A stretch of 64,000 nucleotides of DNA from the NCBI RefSeq assembly GCF_001434335.1, contig NZ_AZFM01000005.1, forward strand, positions 31,330 to 95,329. The letters are read 5' to 3'. The notes under the pieces are model-generated. The model was not told where the DNA came from, made no database searches, and was given only the letters and a program-made list of their open reading frames with translations. Positions 16,469-23,349 of the stretch are shown piece after piece (position 1 is the stretch's first letter; every line of letters begins with the position of its first letter). The DNA comes from Lactobacillus kalixensis DSM 16043. GTDB taxonomy: Bacteria > Bacillota > Bacilli > Lactobacillales > Lactobacillaceae. The position numbers and the translations under genes are program-made.

Positions 16469-17344
16469 TTATCGACTCACGTTAACTAAGGCTTGATAAT
16501 TTTGTTTCATCCATGCAAGGTAAGAAGTGTTGTCAGGAATAGTTTCTCTAACGTTTAAGACTGGAATTTTATTTTGCTTAGCAAGCTTCACAAAAGTATT
16601 AACAGTTGAACTACTTGCTTGAGTATTATTAACAAAGAAGGCAATCTTCTTTTGCTTAATAGCATTTGTCATTGAACCAATCATCTTAGGACTTGGATCA
16701 GTTCCGTTTTCAATTGCTTCTTCAAAGTCCTTATCGCCAATCTTGTAGCCTGCTTCTTCTAAAGCGTAGTCAAAGACCGGTTCACTAACAAAGACTGGTT
16801 TTTTATTCTTACCATCAGCTTTTTTAGCAAGTTGTCTAATTTGATCAATCTTAGCTAAATATTTCTTTTGGTTATTTTTGAAATATGCTGCATGCTTCTT
16901 ATCAAGCTTACTGAGTCTTTTTACCAAATAATCAGTATATTTTTTTGGCATAGTTAAATTGTACCAAATATGAGGATTATCATTGTGCTTTAAGTGCATC
17001 AAATCCTCTCCAACCAAAACCGGCTTCTTATTAACCGACTTAGCCAACTTATTCATCCAGTTATCATAGCCCATTCCATTAGCTACGATAATATCAGCGT
17101 TATTCACGCGTTTAGCATCATTAGTAGTTGGTTCAAAATCATGTGGATCTGTTGCAGACTTAGTAATAATTGCACTCACATCACCATATTTACCTGCGAT
17201 TTGTTTAGCAATATCAGAATAAACATTGGTCGTAGTTACAATTGTAATCTTACCATTTTTACTCTTTTGGTTACTACATGCAGCTAAAGTAAATACGGTC
17301 ATTATTAATAAACCTACATAAACAAGTTTTTGTCTTATTTTCAT
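16469..17344 (-). CDS. Metal-binding lipoprotein of the Zn/Mn ABC importer (ZnuA-like)
   Basis: Extracellular lipid-anchored receptor, 291 aa. The signal peptide ends in lipobox LAAC (Cys about 23). Candidate ligands are His in DPHDFEP, His in NPHIWYN, Glu in VSEPVFDYA and an acidic residue in RETIPDNTSY. A Glu where many zinc-specific proteins have a third His resembles PsaA-type manganese/zinc receptors. There is no long His-rich loop, unlike many ZnuA proteins. It is the first gene of the operon, and a 27-bp palindrome lies just upstream. Confidence 0.9.
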   Translation of the reverse strand: MKIRQKLVYVGLLIMTVFTLAACSNQKSKNGKITIVTTTNVYSDIAKQIAGKYGDVSAIITKSATDPHDFEPTTNDAKRVNNADIIVANGMGYDNWMNKLAKSVNKKPVLVGEDLMHLKHNDNPHIWYNLTMPKKYTDYLVKRLSKLDKKHAAYFKNNQKKYLAKIDQIRQLAKKADGKNKKPVFVSEPVFDYALEEAGYKIGDKDFEEAIENGTDPSPKMIGSMTNAIKQKKIAFFVNNTQASSSTVNTFVKLAKQNKIPVLNVRETIPDNTSYLAWMKQNYQALVNVSR

Positions 17345-17376
17345 CTTTTTTCCTCAAAATTCTATTTTATTTATAA

Positions 17377-17403
17377 TTTAGAAAATGTTGCTGTTTTTCT
17401 AAA
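17377..17403. promoter_or_regulatory. 27-bp palindrome upstream of the metal ABC operon
   Basis: Perfect 9-bp arms TTTAGAAAA / TTTTCTAAA separated by 9 bp, 33 bp upstream of the lipoprotein start. A -10-like TATAAA follows on the minus strand. It is a likely operator for a metal-sensing repressor but does not match the Zur, AdcR, PerR or MntR boxes I know. Confidence 0.5.
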
Positions 17404-17500
17404 TCATATTAGAGTAATCTTTTTGAGTTTTCTTGTCAATTATTTTTACTTATTTTTTATAACTATTGTTGCTTACTATTTGTAACCTGATTTCAAGTAC

Positions 17501-17525
17501 AAAAAAACGTCACTTTTCAGTGACG
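17501..17525 (-). terminator. Terminator of the fru operon
   Basis: CGTCACT / AGTGACG stem with a 4-nt loop (17508-17525) followed by seven T on the minus strand. It lies about 157 bp beyond the fruA stop. Confidence 0.85.
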
Positions 17526-17682
17526 CAAAACATAACAGAGTATCTTGAATTAAGTAGAGATCATCAAGATGTCTTTATAATAATACTTTTTGACGGAAAT
17601 GTACAGTCTTTTAAATAATAACATATATTATTTAATTTCATTACTCTATCAATGTTTTTAGGGTTTTTAGAGTTGTAGTTTC

Positions 17683-19644
17683 TTAATCTTTAACTGGTTT
17701 CTTCCAGAATCCTAAAATAACACCAGCCACAATTGAACCAATGATGGTTGCTAAGAAGTATAGCAAAATGTGGTTAGCAAGTGGTGATACCCAAAGTCCA
17801 CCGTGAGGTGCTGGCACTTGAATATGCCATAAACCTACAAGTAAACCACCGACAGCTGAACCGATCACACATGATGGAATAACGTGACCTGGGTCACCTG
17901 CAGCAAATGGAATGGCACCTTCGGTAATAAAGGAGAAGCCAAGTACCCAGTTAGATACACCGGCACGGCGTTCTTCTTCAGTAAACTTGTTCTTAAAGAA
18001 AGTAGTACCAATTGCAGTAGCAAATGGTGGAATCATACCACCAACCATAACAGCAGCCATCATAACTGCAGCTGTAGCTGATTTTGGATCGTTAGCAAAG
18101 GCACCTGAAGCAAAGACATAAGCAGCCTTGTTGAAAGGTCCACCCATATCGATAGCCATCATACCTGCCAAGATAGTAGTCAAGATTGCCAAGTTACCAG
18201 TACCCATACTGTTCAAGAAGTGAGTAAGGGCTAAGTTAATAGTACTGAAGATTGGATTGATGATGTAGTACATAATTGCTGCAATTAGAAGCAATCCAAG
18301 GATTGGGTAAAGCAGCATTGGCTTCATACCTTCAACTGACTTAGGAAGTTTAGCAAACAACTTCTTAAGACCAATCATCAAGTAACCAGCAATAAAACCT
18401 GAAGCAAGACCACCTAAGAATCCTGCTGGTGAAACTGAATGAGCCTGAACATTAACAGTCAAGCCGTTAGTCCCATTAACAATTGAGGCCATGTATCCAC
18501 CAACAAAACCTGGCATTAAGGCTGGAAGATCACCGATTGATTCAGCGATGTAAGCTGAAAGTACAGGAACCATGAAGGCAAAGGCTAAGTTACCAGCCGA
18601 ATTTAAGAAGATAAATGCAGGGTTCTTAGCACCACCAGCCATGTAGTTTTCAACGATGAAGGAGATGGCCATCAAGATACCACCACCGATAACGAATGGA
18701 AGCATGTGGCTGATACCGTTCATTAAGTTTTGGTAGATTGAGTGCCATACGCCACCGCCAGATGACTTAGCACTTGATTCTTCTTTATCAGCACTACTTG
18801 CATGGTAAACACTTGCGTCACCATCCATAATAGCGTCGATTAATTCGTCAGGCTTATTAATCCCATCAACAACTGGGTGGTTAGTCAAAGGCTTGCCATC
18901 AAAACGAGGCATGTCAACCTTCTTATCTGAAGCGATAATAACACCTTTAGCGCGCTTAATTTCATCAGGAGTTAATTCATGCTTAACACCTTCTGAACCG
19001 TTAGTTTCAATTCTAACTTCGATGCCGCGCTTTTCACCAGCCTTAATCAAAGCTTCTTCAGCCATGTAAGTGTGGGCAATACCGTTAATACATGCAGTAA
19101 CACCAACGATTAATGGCTTGCTATTATCGGCAGGTTTATTTGCTGCGGCTTTTCTCTTTTCTTCAGCTGCTTTATCTTCAGCATCCTTCTTATCTTCTGC
19201 ATCTTCAAAAAGCTTGATAACATCTTCAGGAGTTTCAGCCTTCTTCAAAGCTTCAACTAAGTCTGGGTTAACAAGTAAACCTGACAATTTTGCCAAAGCT
19301 TGCAAGTGAGTGTTGTCAGCACCGTCTGGAGCAGTAATCATGAAGAACAAGTGAACAGGTTGACCATCTAATGAGTTATAATCAATCCCCTTTTTGCTCT
19401 TAGCAAAAAGAACACGTGCCTTGTTGATATACTTGTTTCTTGCGTGAGGCATTGCAATTCCGCCACCGATACCAGTGGTTGATTCATTTTCACGAGCCCA
19501 AATAGACTTGATGAATTCATCTTCATTGTTAACAATGCCAGTCTTGACTTCAAGGTCAGCCATTTCTTTAATGGCTTCTTCTTTGTTATCAGCCTTGAGG
19601 TCCATAATCATAGATTCGGTACTTAAAATGTCCTTAATTCTCAT
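17683..19644 (-). CDS. fruA: Fructose-specific PTS enzyme IIABC
   Basis: Imports fructose and phosphorylates it to fructose 1-phosphate. Three domains appear in order. EIIA (about residues 1-145) has its phosphorylated His in IAMPHARN. A linker rich in Lys/Asp/Ala follows. EIIB (about 175-275) has its Cys in VTACINGIAHTYMAEE. EIIC (about 300-650) is a hydrophobic transporter domain with GGPFNKAAY and ITEGAIPFAAGDP. It is the last gene of fruR-fruK-fruA. The longest frame starts at 19656; ATG 19644 gives the usual MRIKDIL start and better SD spacing. Confidence 0.95.
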   Translation of the reverse strand: MRIKDILSTESMIMDLKADNKEEAIKEMADLEVKTGIVNNEDEFIKSIWARENESTTGIGGGIAMPHARNKYINKARVLFAKSKKGIDYNSLDGQPVHLFFMITAPDGADNTHLQALAKLSGLLVNPDLVEALKKAETPEDVIKLFEDAEDKKDAEDKAAEEKRKAAANKPADNSKPLIVGVTACINGIAHTYMAEEALIKAGEKRGIEVRIETNGSEGVKHELTPDEIKRAKGVIIASDKKVDMPRFDGKPLTNHPVVDGINKPDELIDAIMDGDASVYHASSADKEESSAKSSGGGVWHSIYQNLMNGISHMLPFVIGGGILMAISFIVENYMAGGAKNPAFIFLNSAGNLAFAFMVPVLSAYIAESIGDLPALMPGFVGGYMASIVNGTNGLTVNVQAHSVSPAGFLGGLASGFIAGYLMIGLKKLFAKLPKSVEGMKPMLLYPILGLLLIAAIMYYIINPIFSTINLALTHFLNSMGTGNLAILTTILAGMMAIDMGGPFNKAAYVFASGAFANDPKSATAAVMMAAVMVGGMIPPFATAIGTTFFKNKFTEEERRAGVSNWVLGFSFITEGAIPFAAGDPGHVIPSCVIGSAVGGLLVGLWHIQVPAPHGGLWVSPLANHILLYFLATIIGSIVAGVILGFWKKPVKD

Positions 19645-19671
19645 GTGATTATTCATCCCTTCCTATAAGTT

Positions 19672-20586
19672 TTAGGAAATTTGTTCAACCTTAATTTGTG
19701 GAAGAACAGCATCAATTTGACTCTTAACTGCAATATCCTTAGTAAATGCTGTAGCGGCACCACATGCCATTCCCATTCTAAAGCTTTCAGCAGCATCGCC
19801 AGTTTCAAAGTAAGTTCCAACAAAACCTGCGATCATTGAGTCACCTGCACCAACTGAGTTAACGGCTGTACCAACCGCACCCTTAGCGTGGTAAACATGA
19901 TCTTGAGTTAAGAGGTAGCCACCATCACCAGCCATTGAAATCATAACGTTTTGTGCACCCATGTTAAGCAACTTTTGTGCGTATTCAAGCATAACGTCAC
20001 TTGAATCAAAAGTAGTGTTAAACAAATCTGCCAATTCATGATGGTTTGGCTTAATAACTAATGGTTGGTATTCCAAAGTATCAAGTAAAGCTTGTCCAGT
20101 AGTGTCAACTACGAATTCTGCACCAGCTTCTTTAATAGTTGGAAGAAGTGATTGATAAAAATCAGTAGGAAGACTTGGAGTAAGTGAACCACTCATTACA
20201 ACGATGTCGCCCTTTTTCAAATCGTTCAAACGATCTTTGAAGGCAACGATTTCTTGATTAGTGATTTCTGGACCAGCTGCATTGATTTCAGTTTCTTTTT
20301 CAGCGTGAATCTTAACGTTCACACGAGTATTGTCTGAAATAGTAACAAAGTCACTTTCAATTCTCTTTTGATTCAATTGACGAACTAATTCCTTACCAGT
20401 AAAGCCGCCAACGAAGCCCCAAGCAGTATTGTCAACATTCAATTGATTAAGGATTTGAGAAACGTTGATTCCCTTACCCCCAGCTAAAAATGAATCATTA
20501 TTAGTTCTGTTAACTTCTCCGCGGTTAACCTTTTCTAATTGAAGAACGTAGTCAAGCGCTGGATTAACAGTTACTGTATAAATCAT
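19672..20586 (-). CDS. fruK: 1-phosphofructokinase
   Basis: Phosphorylates fructose 1-phosphate, the product of FruA, to fructose 1,6-bisphosphate. The 304 aa belong to the PfkB family: N-terminal MIYTVTVNPALDYVL, glycine-rich GGKGINVSQIL, and the C-terminal signature SVGAGDSMIAGF with the catalytic Asp. The ATG overlaps the end of fruR (ATGA type, 4 nt), so the two are translationally coupled. The adjacent PTS component makes 1-phosphofructokinase far more likely than tagatose 6-phosphate kinase. Confidence 0.95.
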   Translation of the reverse strand: MIYTVTVNPALDYVLQLEKVNRGEVNRTNNDSFLAGGKGINVSQILNQLNVDNTAWGFVGGFTGKELVRQLNQKRIESDFVTISDNTRVNVKIHAEKETEINAAGPEITNQEIVAFKDRLNDLKKGDIVVMSGSLTPSLPTDFYQSLLPTIKEAGAEFVVDTTGQALLDTLEYQPLVIKPNHHELADLFNTTFDSSDVMLEYAQKLLNMGAQNVMISMAGDGGYLLTQDHVYHAKGAVGTAVNSVGAGDSMIAGFVGTYFETGDAAESFRMGMACGAATAFTKDIAVKSQIDAVLPQIKVEQIS

Positions 20587-21344
20587 TCCATAACCTCCTC
20601 TAGATTTATATCGGCAGGTAATGCCTTTTTTTGACTTAATTTAATCTTGTCTGTTACCACAACAACGTCATTGGTATTAGCAAAAACGGCAAAATTTCGC
20701 TCACCAATCTTACTGCTATCAGCTAAGACATATGCACGTCTAGCTTGCTTAATTTCGGCTGCTTTAACCGCAGCTTCTTCAGGATCTGGTGTAGTTAAAT
20801 TACCATTTTTTTCAATTCCATTAGCTCCAACGAAGCTAGCTGAAAAATTCATTGCTTTAATCTGATTTAAAGCTGTCTGACCAACTGCGGCGTGAGTGTC
20901 ATCTTTAACTTCGCCGCCGACTAGGAAAGTCTTAATACCATGATTCAAGCTGCATAAAGCAGTTTCAACACCATTAGTGATAATTTTAACGTTAGGAATC
21001 TCAGCGAGAAACGGAACTATTTCATAAGTAGTTGTTCCTGCGTCAATAAAGACGTTATCACCTTGTTTAACAAAGTGTTCAGCTGCATATTTAGCAATTG
21101 CAATCTTAACCTCATGGTTCAGATTGAAGCGGACGTTTTGGGAAACATCACGCGAGAAATGCTTAACTGACTGTGCACCACCGTGAACTCGCTTGAGAAT
21201 GCCATTTTTTTCCATTTGAATCAAATCACGACGGATAGTTGATTCAGATGTGTCAGTTAAATCGCATAATTCGCTAACGCGGCACAATTCGTGTTGATTA
21301 ACGTAATCTTCAATTAAACTTTGGCGTTCTTGTGTCAGCATCAT
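20583..21344 (-). CDS. fruR: DeoR-family repressor of the fructose operon
   Basis: DeoR-type regulator, 253 aa. The N-terminal helix-turn-helix covers about residues 5-55 (RVSELCDLTDTSESTIRRDLIQME), followed by the LKRVHGGA linker. The C-terminal sugar-phosphate-binding domain has the DAGTTTYEI and KIITNGVETA motifs of the family. It is the first gene of fruRKA and probably senses fructose 1-phosphate. SD GAGGTG lies 6 nt before ATG 21344. Three phased direct repeats upstream are good candidates for its operators. Confidence 0.93.
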   Translation of the reverse strand: MMLTQERQSLIEDYVNQHELCRVSELCDLTDTSESTIRRDLIQMEKNGILKRVHGGAQSVKHFSRDVSQNVRFNLNHEVKIAIAKYAAEHFVKQGDNVFIDAGTTTYEIVPFLAEIPNVKIITNGVETALCSLNHGIKTFLVGGEVKDDTHAAVGQTALNQIKAMNFSASFVGANGIEKNGNLTTPDPEEAAVKAAEIKQARRAYVLADSSKIGERNFAVFANTNDVVVVTDKIKLSQKKALPADINLEEVME

Positions 21345-21361
21345 TTCTCACCTCGATAATT

Positions 21362-21443
21362 ATTGTATTCGCTTTCTCCATCAAAATCAATCATTTTTCT
21401 TCAAAAAATGTCACTTTTATTTACTTTTATTCAAAATTCGTCA
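21362..21443 (-). promoter_or_regulatory. fru operon promoter with three phased direct repeats
   Basis: Minus-strand -35 TTGATT (21385-21390), 17-bp spacer, -10 TACAAT (21362-21367). Three 14-mers of form TGAN4TTTTGAW lie on the minus strand at 21380-21393, 21400-21413 and 21430-21443, spaced 20 and 30 bp. The first overlaps the -35. Confidence 0.7.
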
Positions 21444-21454
21444 TTTACTTGCAT

Positions 21455-21483
21455 AAAAAAAGACTTTGAACAAATCCAAAGTC
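21455..21483 (-). terminator. Terminator downstream of the small membrane-protein pair
   Basis: GACTTTG / CAAAGTC stem (21462-21483) followed by seven T on the minus strand. Confidence 0.88.
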
Positions 21484-21491
21484 AATTTTTC

Positions 21492-21851
21492 TTATTTAGT
21501 TTTCAATTGTTTGATTGCTAAAACAGCTAAAACGCCAGAATATAAGAAGTAATAGATCAAAAGTGTAAATTGTGCTGGACCTTGCATCAAGTAACAAGCA
21601 GACAATAAAAAGATCAATCCTGCCACAATGCAAACTGCAACGCTGCGCATCTTAATTAACAGGTATCCTCCAAAAACGATCAAAATTGCATACAGAACTA
21701 AAGAAGCAAAGCGTACTTGAGCTATAACATCTAAAGTAAATAAGATATTGCTATCTCCCACTAGCTTGGCAAAGACCGCTAACGATAAAATCAATGAGAA
21801 AAAGCAAATCAAAGGATACAAGATTGTCTGATAAGTTTTCACTTTAATCAC
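21492..21851 (-). CDS. Small integral membrane protein of unknown function
   Basis: I recognise no family. The 119 aa are almost entirely hydrophobic, with four likely transmembrane helices separated by short charged turns and a basic C-terminal end (KQLKTK). GTG 21851 follows directly on the stop of the upstream gene (TAGGTG). GTG 21842 has TAGGTG six nt upstream as a possible SD and is an equally good start. It forms a two-gene operon with the 64-aa membrane protein. Confidence 0.65.
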   Translation of the reverse strand: MIKVKTYQTILYPLICFFSLILSLAVFAKLVGDSNILFTLDVIAQVRFASLVLYAILIVFGGYLLIKMRSVAVCIVAGLIFLLSACYLMQGPAQFTLLIYYFLYSGVLAVLAIKQLKTK

Positions 21852-22046
21852 CTACTCGAAAATATCTGAAAAGCTAGTCGGAATATTATTATTCTTAGCA
21901 AAATACTTCATAAAAGCGGCAGTAAAACTCATACGATCTTCTTTTTGGTATTTCAAAGTATCGCGAATTGCCAAAAAAGCGGTAATTGCGCAATCAACAC
22001 CCAAAACAATCAAAAGTCCAAGCAAAATATATAAAATGTATAACAT
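21852..22046 (-). CDS. Short membrane protein of unknown function
   Basis: 64 aa. One N-terminal transmembrane helix (LYILYILLGLLIVLGVDCAI) is followed by a short soluble tail with charged residues. I chose ATG 22046 because GGGGGA lies 7 nt upstream; the longer frame from 22061 begins within that SD. It is directly followed by the 119-aa membrane protein, so the two may work together. No function can be assigned. Confidence 0.6.
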   Translation of the reverse strand: MLYILYILLGLLIVLGVDCAITAFLAIRDTLKYQKEDRMSFTAAFMKYFAKNNNIPTSFSDIFE

Positions 22047-22220
22047 TTTTCCATCCCCCACTAAAATAATCCATTTCGTTTCACTGTATTATCTATTTAA
22101 TACAGTAATATAGAATGCTATTTCTGTCAAATCTTATACATCATTCTAAAAGATAATGTGGGATAAAAGTAAAAGTGATCAAATTCGGTCGCTTTTTTGA
22201 CCAATTCGGTATTTTTCAAC

Positions 22221-22248
22221 AAAAAAGCGGACCAATTTGGTCCGCTTT
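22221..22248 (-). terminator. Terminator of the NAD(P)-binding protein gene
   Basis: Perfect 10-bp stem AAAGCGGACC / GGTCCGCTTT (22224-22248), 5-nt loop, T run on the minus strand, starting 2 nt after the stop codon. Confidence 0.9.
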
Positions 22249-22250
22249 AA

Positions 22251-22886
22251 CTATTTAATGCTCTTAAGCGCCTCTTCAATTTCAGTATTACCGCCTGTCA
22301 TTTCAATAACTTTTCCAACTGTGTTTGGATATTTAATAATATCAGCAAGCACTCTAGCAACATCTGGAATGGTATTTTCTTTAGAAGTAGTAATATCTAA
22401 GCTAATTTTGCCTGTTGCTGCTTTTTCAGTCAAATTAGTTGGTTGCAAAATTGTGTATTCAAGGTTAGTAGAATCCTTCAAATACGTATCAGCAAAGAAC
22501 TTAGCTGCCAAATAATCTTCAAGACCTGGAATACTGTTGAACGCATCGATGTCTAAGCTGTACATTGAACTGAGCATGACGTAACGCTTAATTCCGACTT
22601 TTTCACTAGCAATCATCGTCTTAATTGCACCAAGGGCATCTGTTTGAATTAAATCTTTGCCACGTGAACCTGCAGTAAAGTAAACAATATCACTACCCTT
22701 AATTTGACTAGCAATTTCATCAATATTGGCATGTAAATCGAGTTTGTCTGCTGTAACTCCATCAAGTCTTATTACATTTTCTGGATGACGAGCTGCCGCG
22801 ACAACTTCATTTCCATCAGCAACTAAATCCTTAATAAGTTCTGTTGCTACACGACCAGAGCCACCAAATATGAAGATCTTACTCAT
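22251..22886 (-). CDS. NAD(P)-binding (NmrA/atypical SDR-like) protein
   Basis: Rossmann-fold protein of 211 aa. The N-terminus has IFIFGGSGRVATEL, the dinucleotide-binding glycine motif, followed by an Arg suited to NADPH. Further family features are KRYVMLSSMYS in the middle and YTILQPTNLTEK. It lacks the classical YxxxK of active short-chain dehydrogenases in the usual place, so it may be a redox sensor or NAD(P)H-dependent reductase rather than a dehydrogenase. It is monocistronic with its own terminator. Confidence 0.8.
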   Translation of the reverse strand: MSKIFIFGGSGRVATELIKDLVADGNEVVAAARHPENVIRLDGVTADKLDLHANIDEIASQIKGSDIVYFTAGSRGKDLIQTDALGAIKTMIASEKVGIKRYVMLSSMYSLDIDAFNSIPGLEDYLAAKFFADTYLKDSTNLEYTILQPTNLTEKAATGKISLDITTSKENTIPDVARVLADIIKYPNTVGKVIEMTGGNTEIEEALKSIK

Positions 22887-22966
22887 GAAAAATCCTCCCT
22901 CGTATTACTAATTTAATCACACAAATATTATAGCTTACTTTTTGTCAGCGGTCTATTTTTAGAGTT

Positions 22967-22991
22967 AAAAAAAGCCTAGCTTACGCTAGAC
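22967..22991 (-). terminator. Terminator of the immunity-protein gene
   Basis: Seven-bp stem around CTAGC / GCTAG with one G-U pair (22974-22991), then seven T on the minus strand. Confidence 0.85.
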
Positions 22992-22999
22992 ATTACAAT

Positions 23000-23296
23000 C
23001 TACAAAACTTCTGTATATGGCTTTAATACGGCTTGCAATTTTTTTACACCTTCAGGAGCTTTGAATTTATTCTTAACTAAATAACCTGATAGTTCTTCAT
23101 CGAGTTCTTTGGCAATTACATTTCTAGGCTCATTTTTGCTTGCACGAAATAAAGCAACTTCGACAAACTTCATAATATCTTCGTTTCCAAGCAAATCTGG
23201 ATCACTATTTACCAACTCTCGAATCTTAATCATCAACTCATTATCTTCAGGGCTGATGTCATTATGTAAGCCAACACCTTCCATTAGATTTCTCAT
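23000..23296 (-). CDS. EntA-type bacteriocin immunity protein (orphan)
   Basis: 98 aa, mostly helical and charged, with the C-terminal SGYLVKNKFKAPEGVKKL that resembles the enterocin A immunity family. These small cytoplasmic proteins protect against class IIa bacteriocins at the mannose PTS. ATG 23296 has a GGAGG SD 8 nt upstream, better than the longest frame start. No bacteriocin precursor, transporter or regulator is nearby, so it is an orphan immunity gene. Family assignment rests on recall of the C-terminal motif. Confidence 0.7.
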   Translation of the reverse strand: MRNLMEGVGLHNDISPEDNELMIKIRELVNSDPDLLGNEDIMKFVEVALFRASKNEPRNVIAKELDEELSGYLVKNKFKAPEGVKKLQAVLKPYTEVL

Positions 23297-23349
23297 TTTT
23301 TTGCCCTCCATCTATAGTTTGATTTTAGCACAAGACAAGATTTTCGCTT

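Larger units (their letters stand above)
17345..17682. other. 338-bp intergenic region between metal ABC operon and fruA
   Basis: No gene is seen. It contains the metal-operon upstream palindrome (17377-17403), the fruA terminator (17501-17525), and about 155 bp of fruA 3' sequence. That 3' part carries two further inverted repeats: ATCTTGA / TCAAGAT (17542-17570) and the pure A/T TTAAATAATA / TATTATTTAA with a 5-nt loop (17611-17635). Confidence 0.7.

Noticed and set aside
17884..18121. Plus-strand frames opposite fruA
   Set aside because: Antisense shadows of the EIIC domain without SD, promoter or family features. Other antisense frames across the window were left out for the same reason.
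22175..22206. GGTC/GACC hairpin on the + strand upstream of the NAD(P)-binding gene terminator
   Set aside because: Short stem with no + strand gene before it. It resembles the neighbouring terminator sequence and may be a relic of it.
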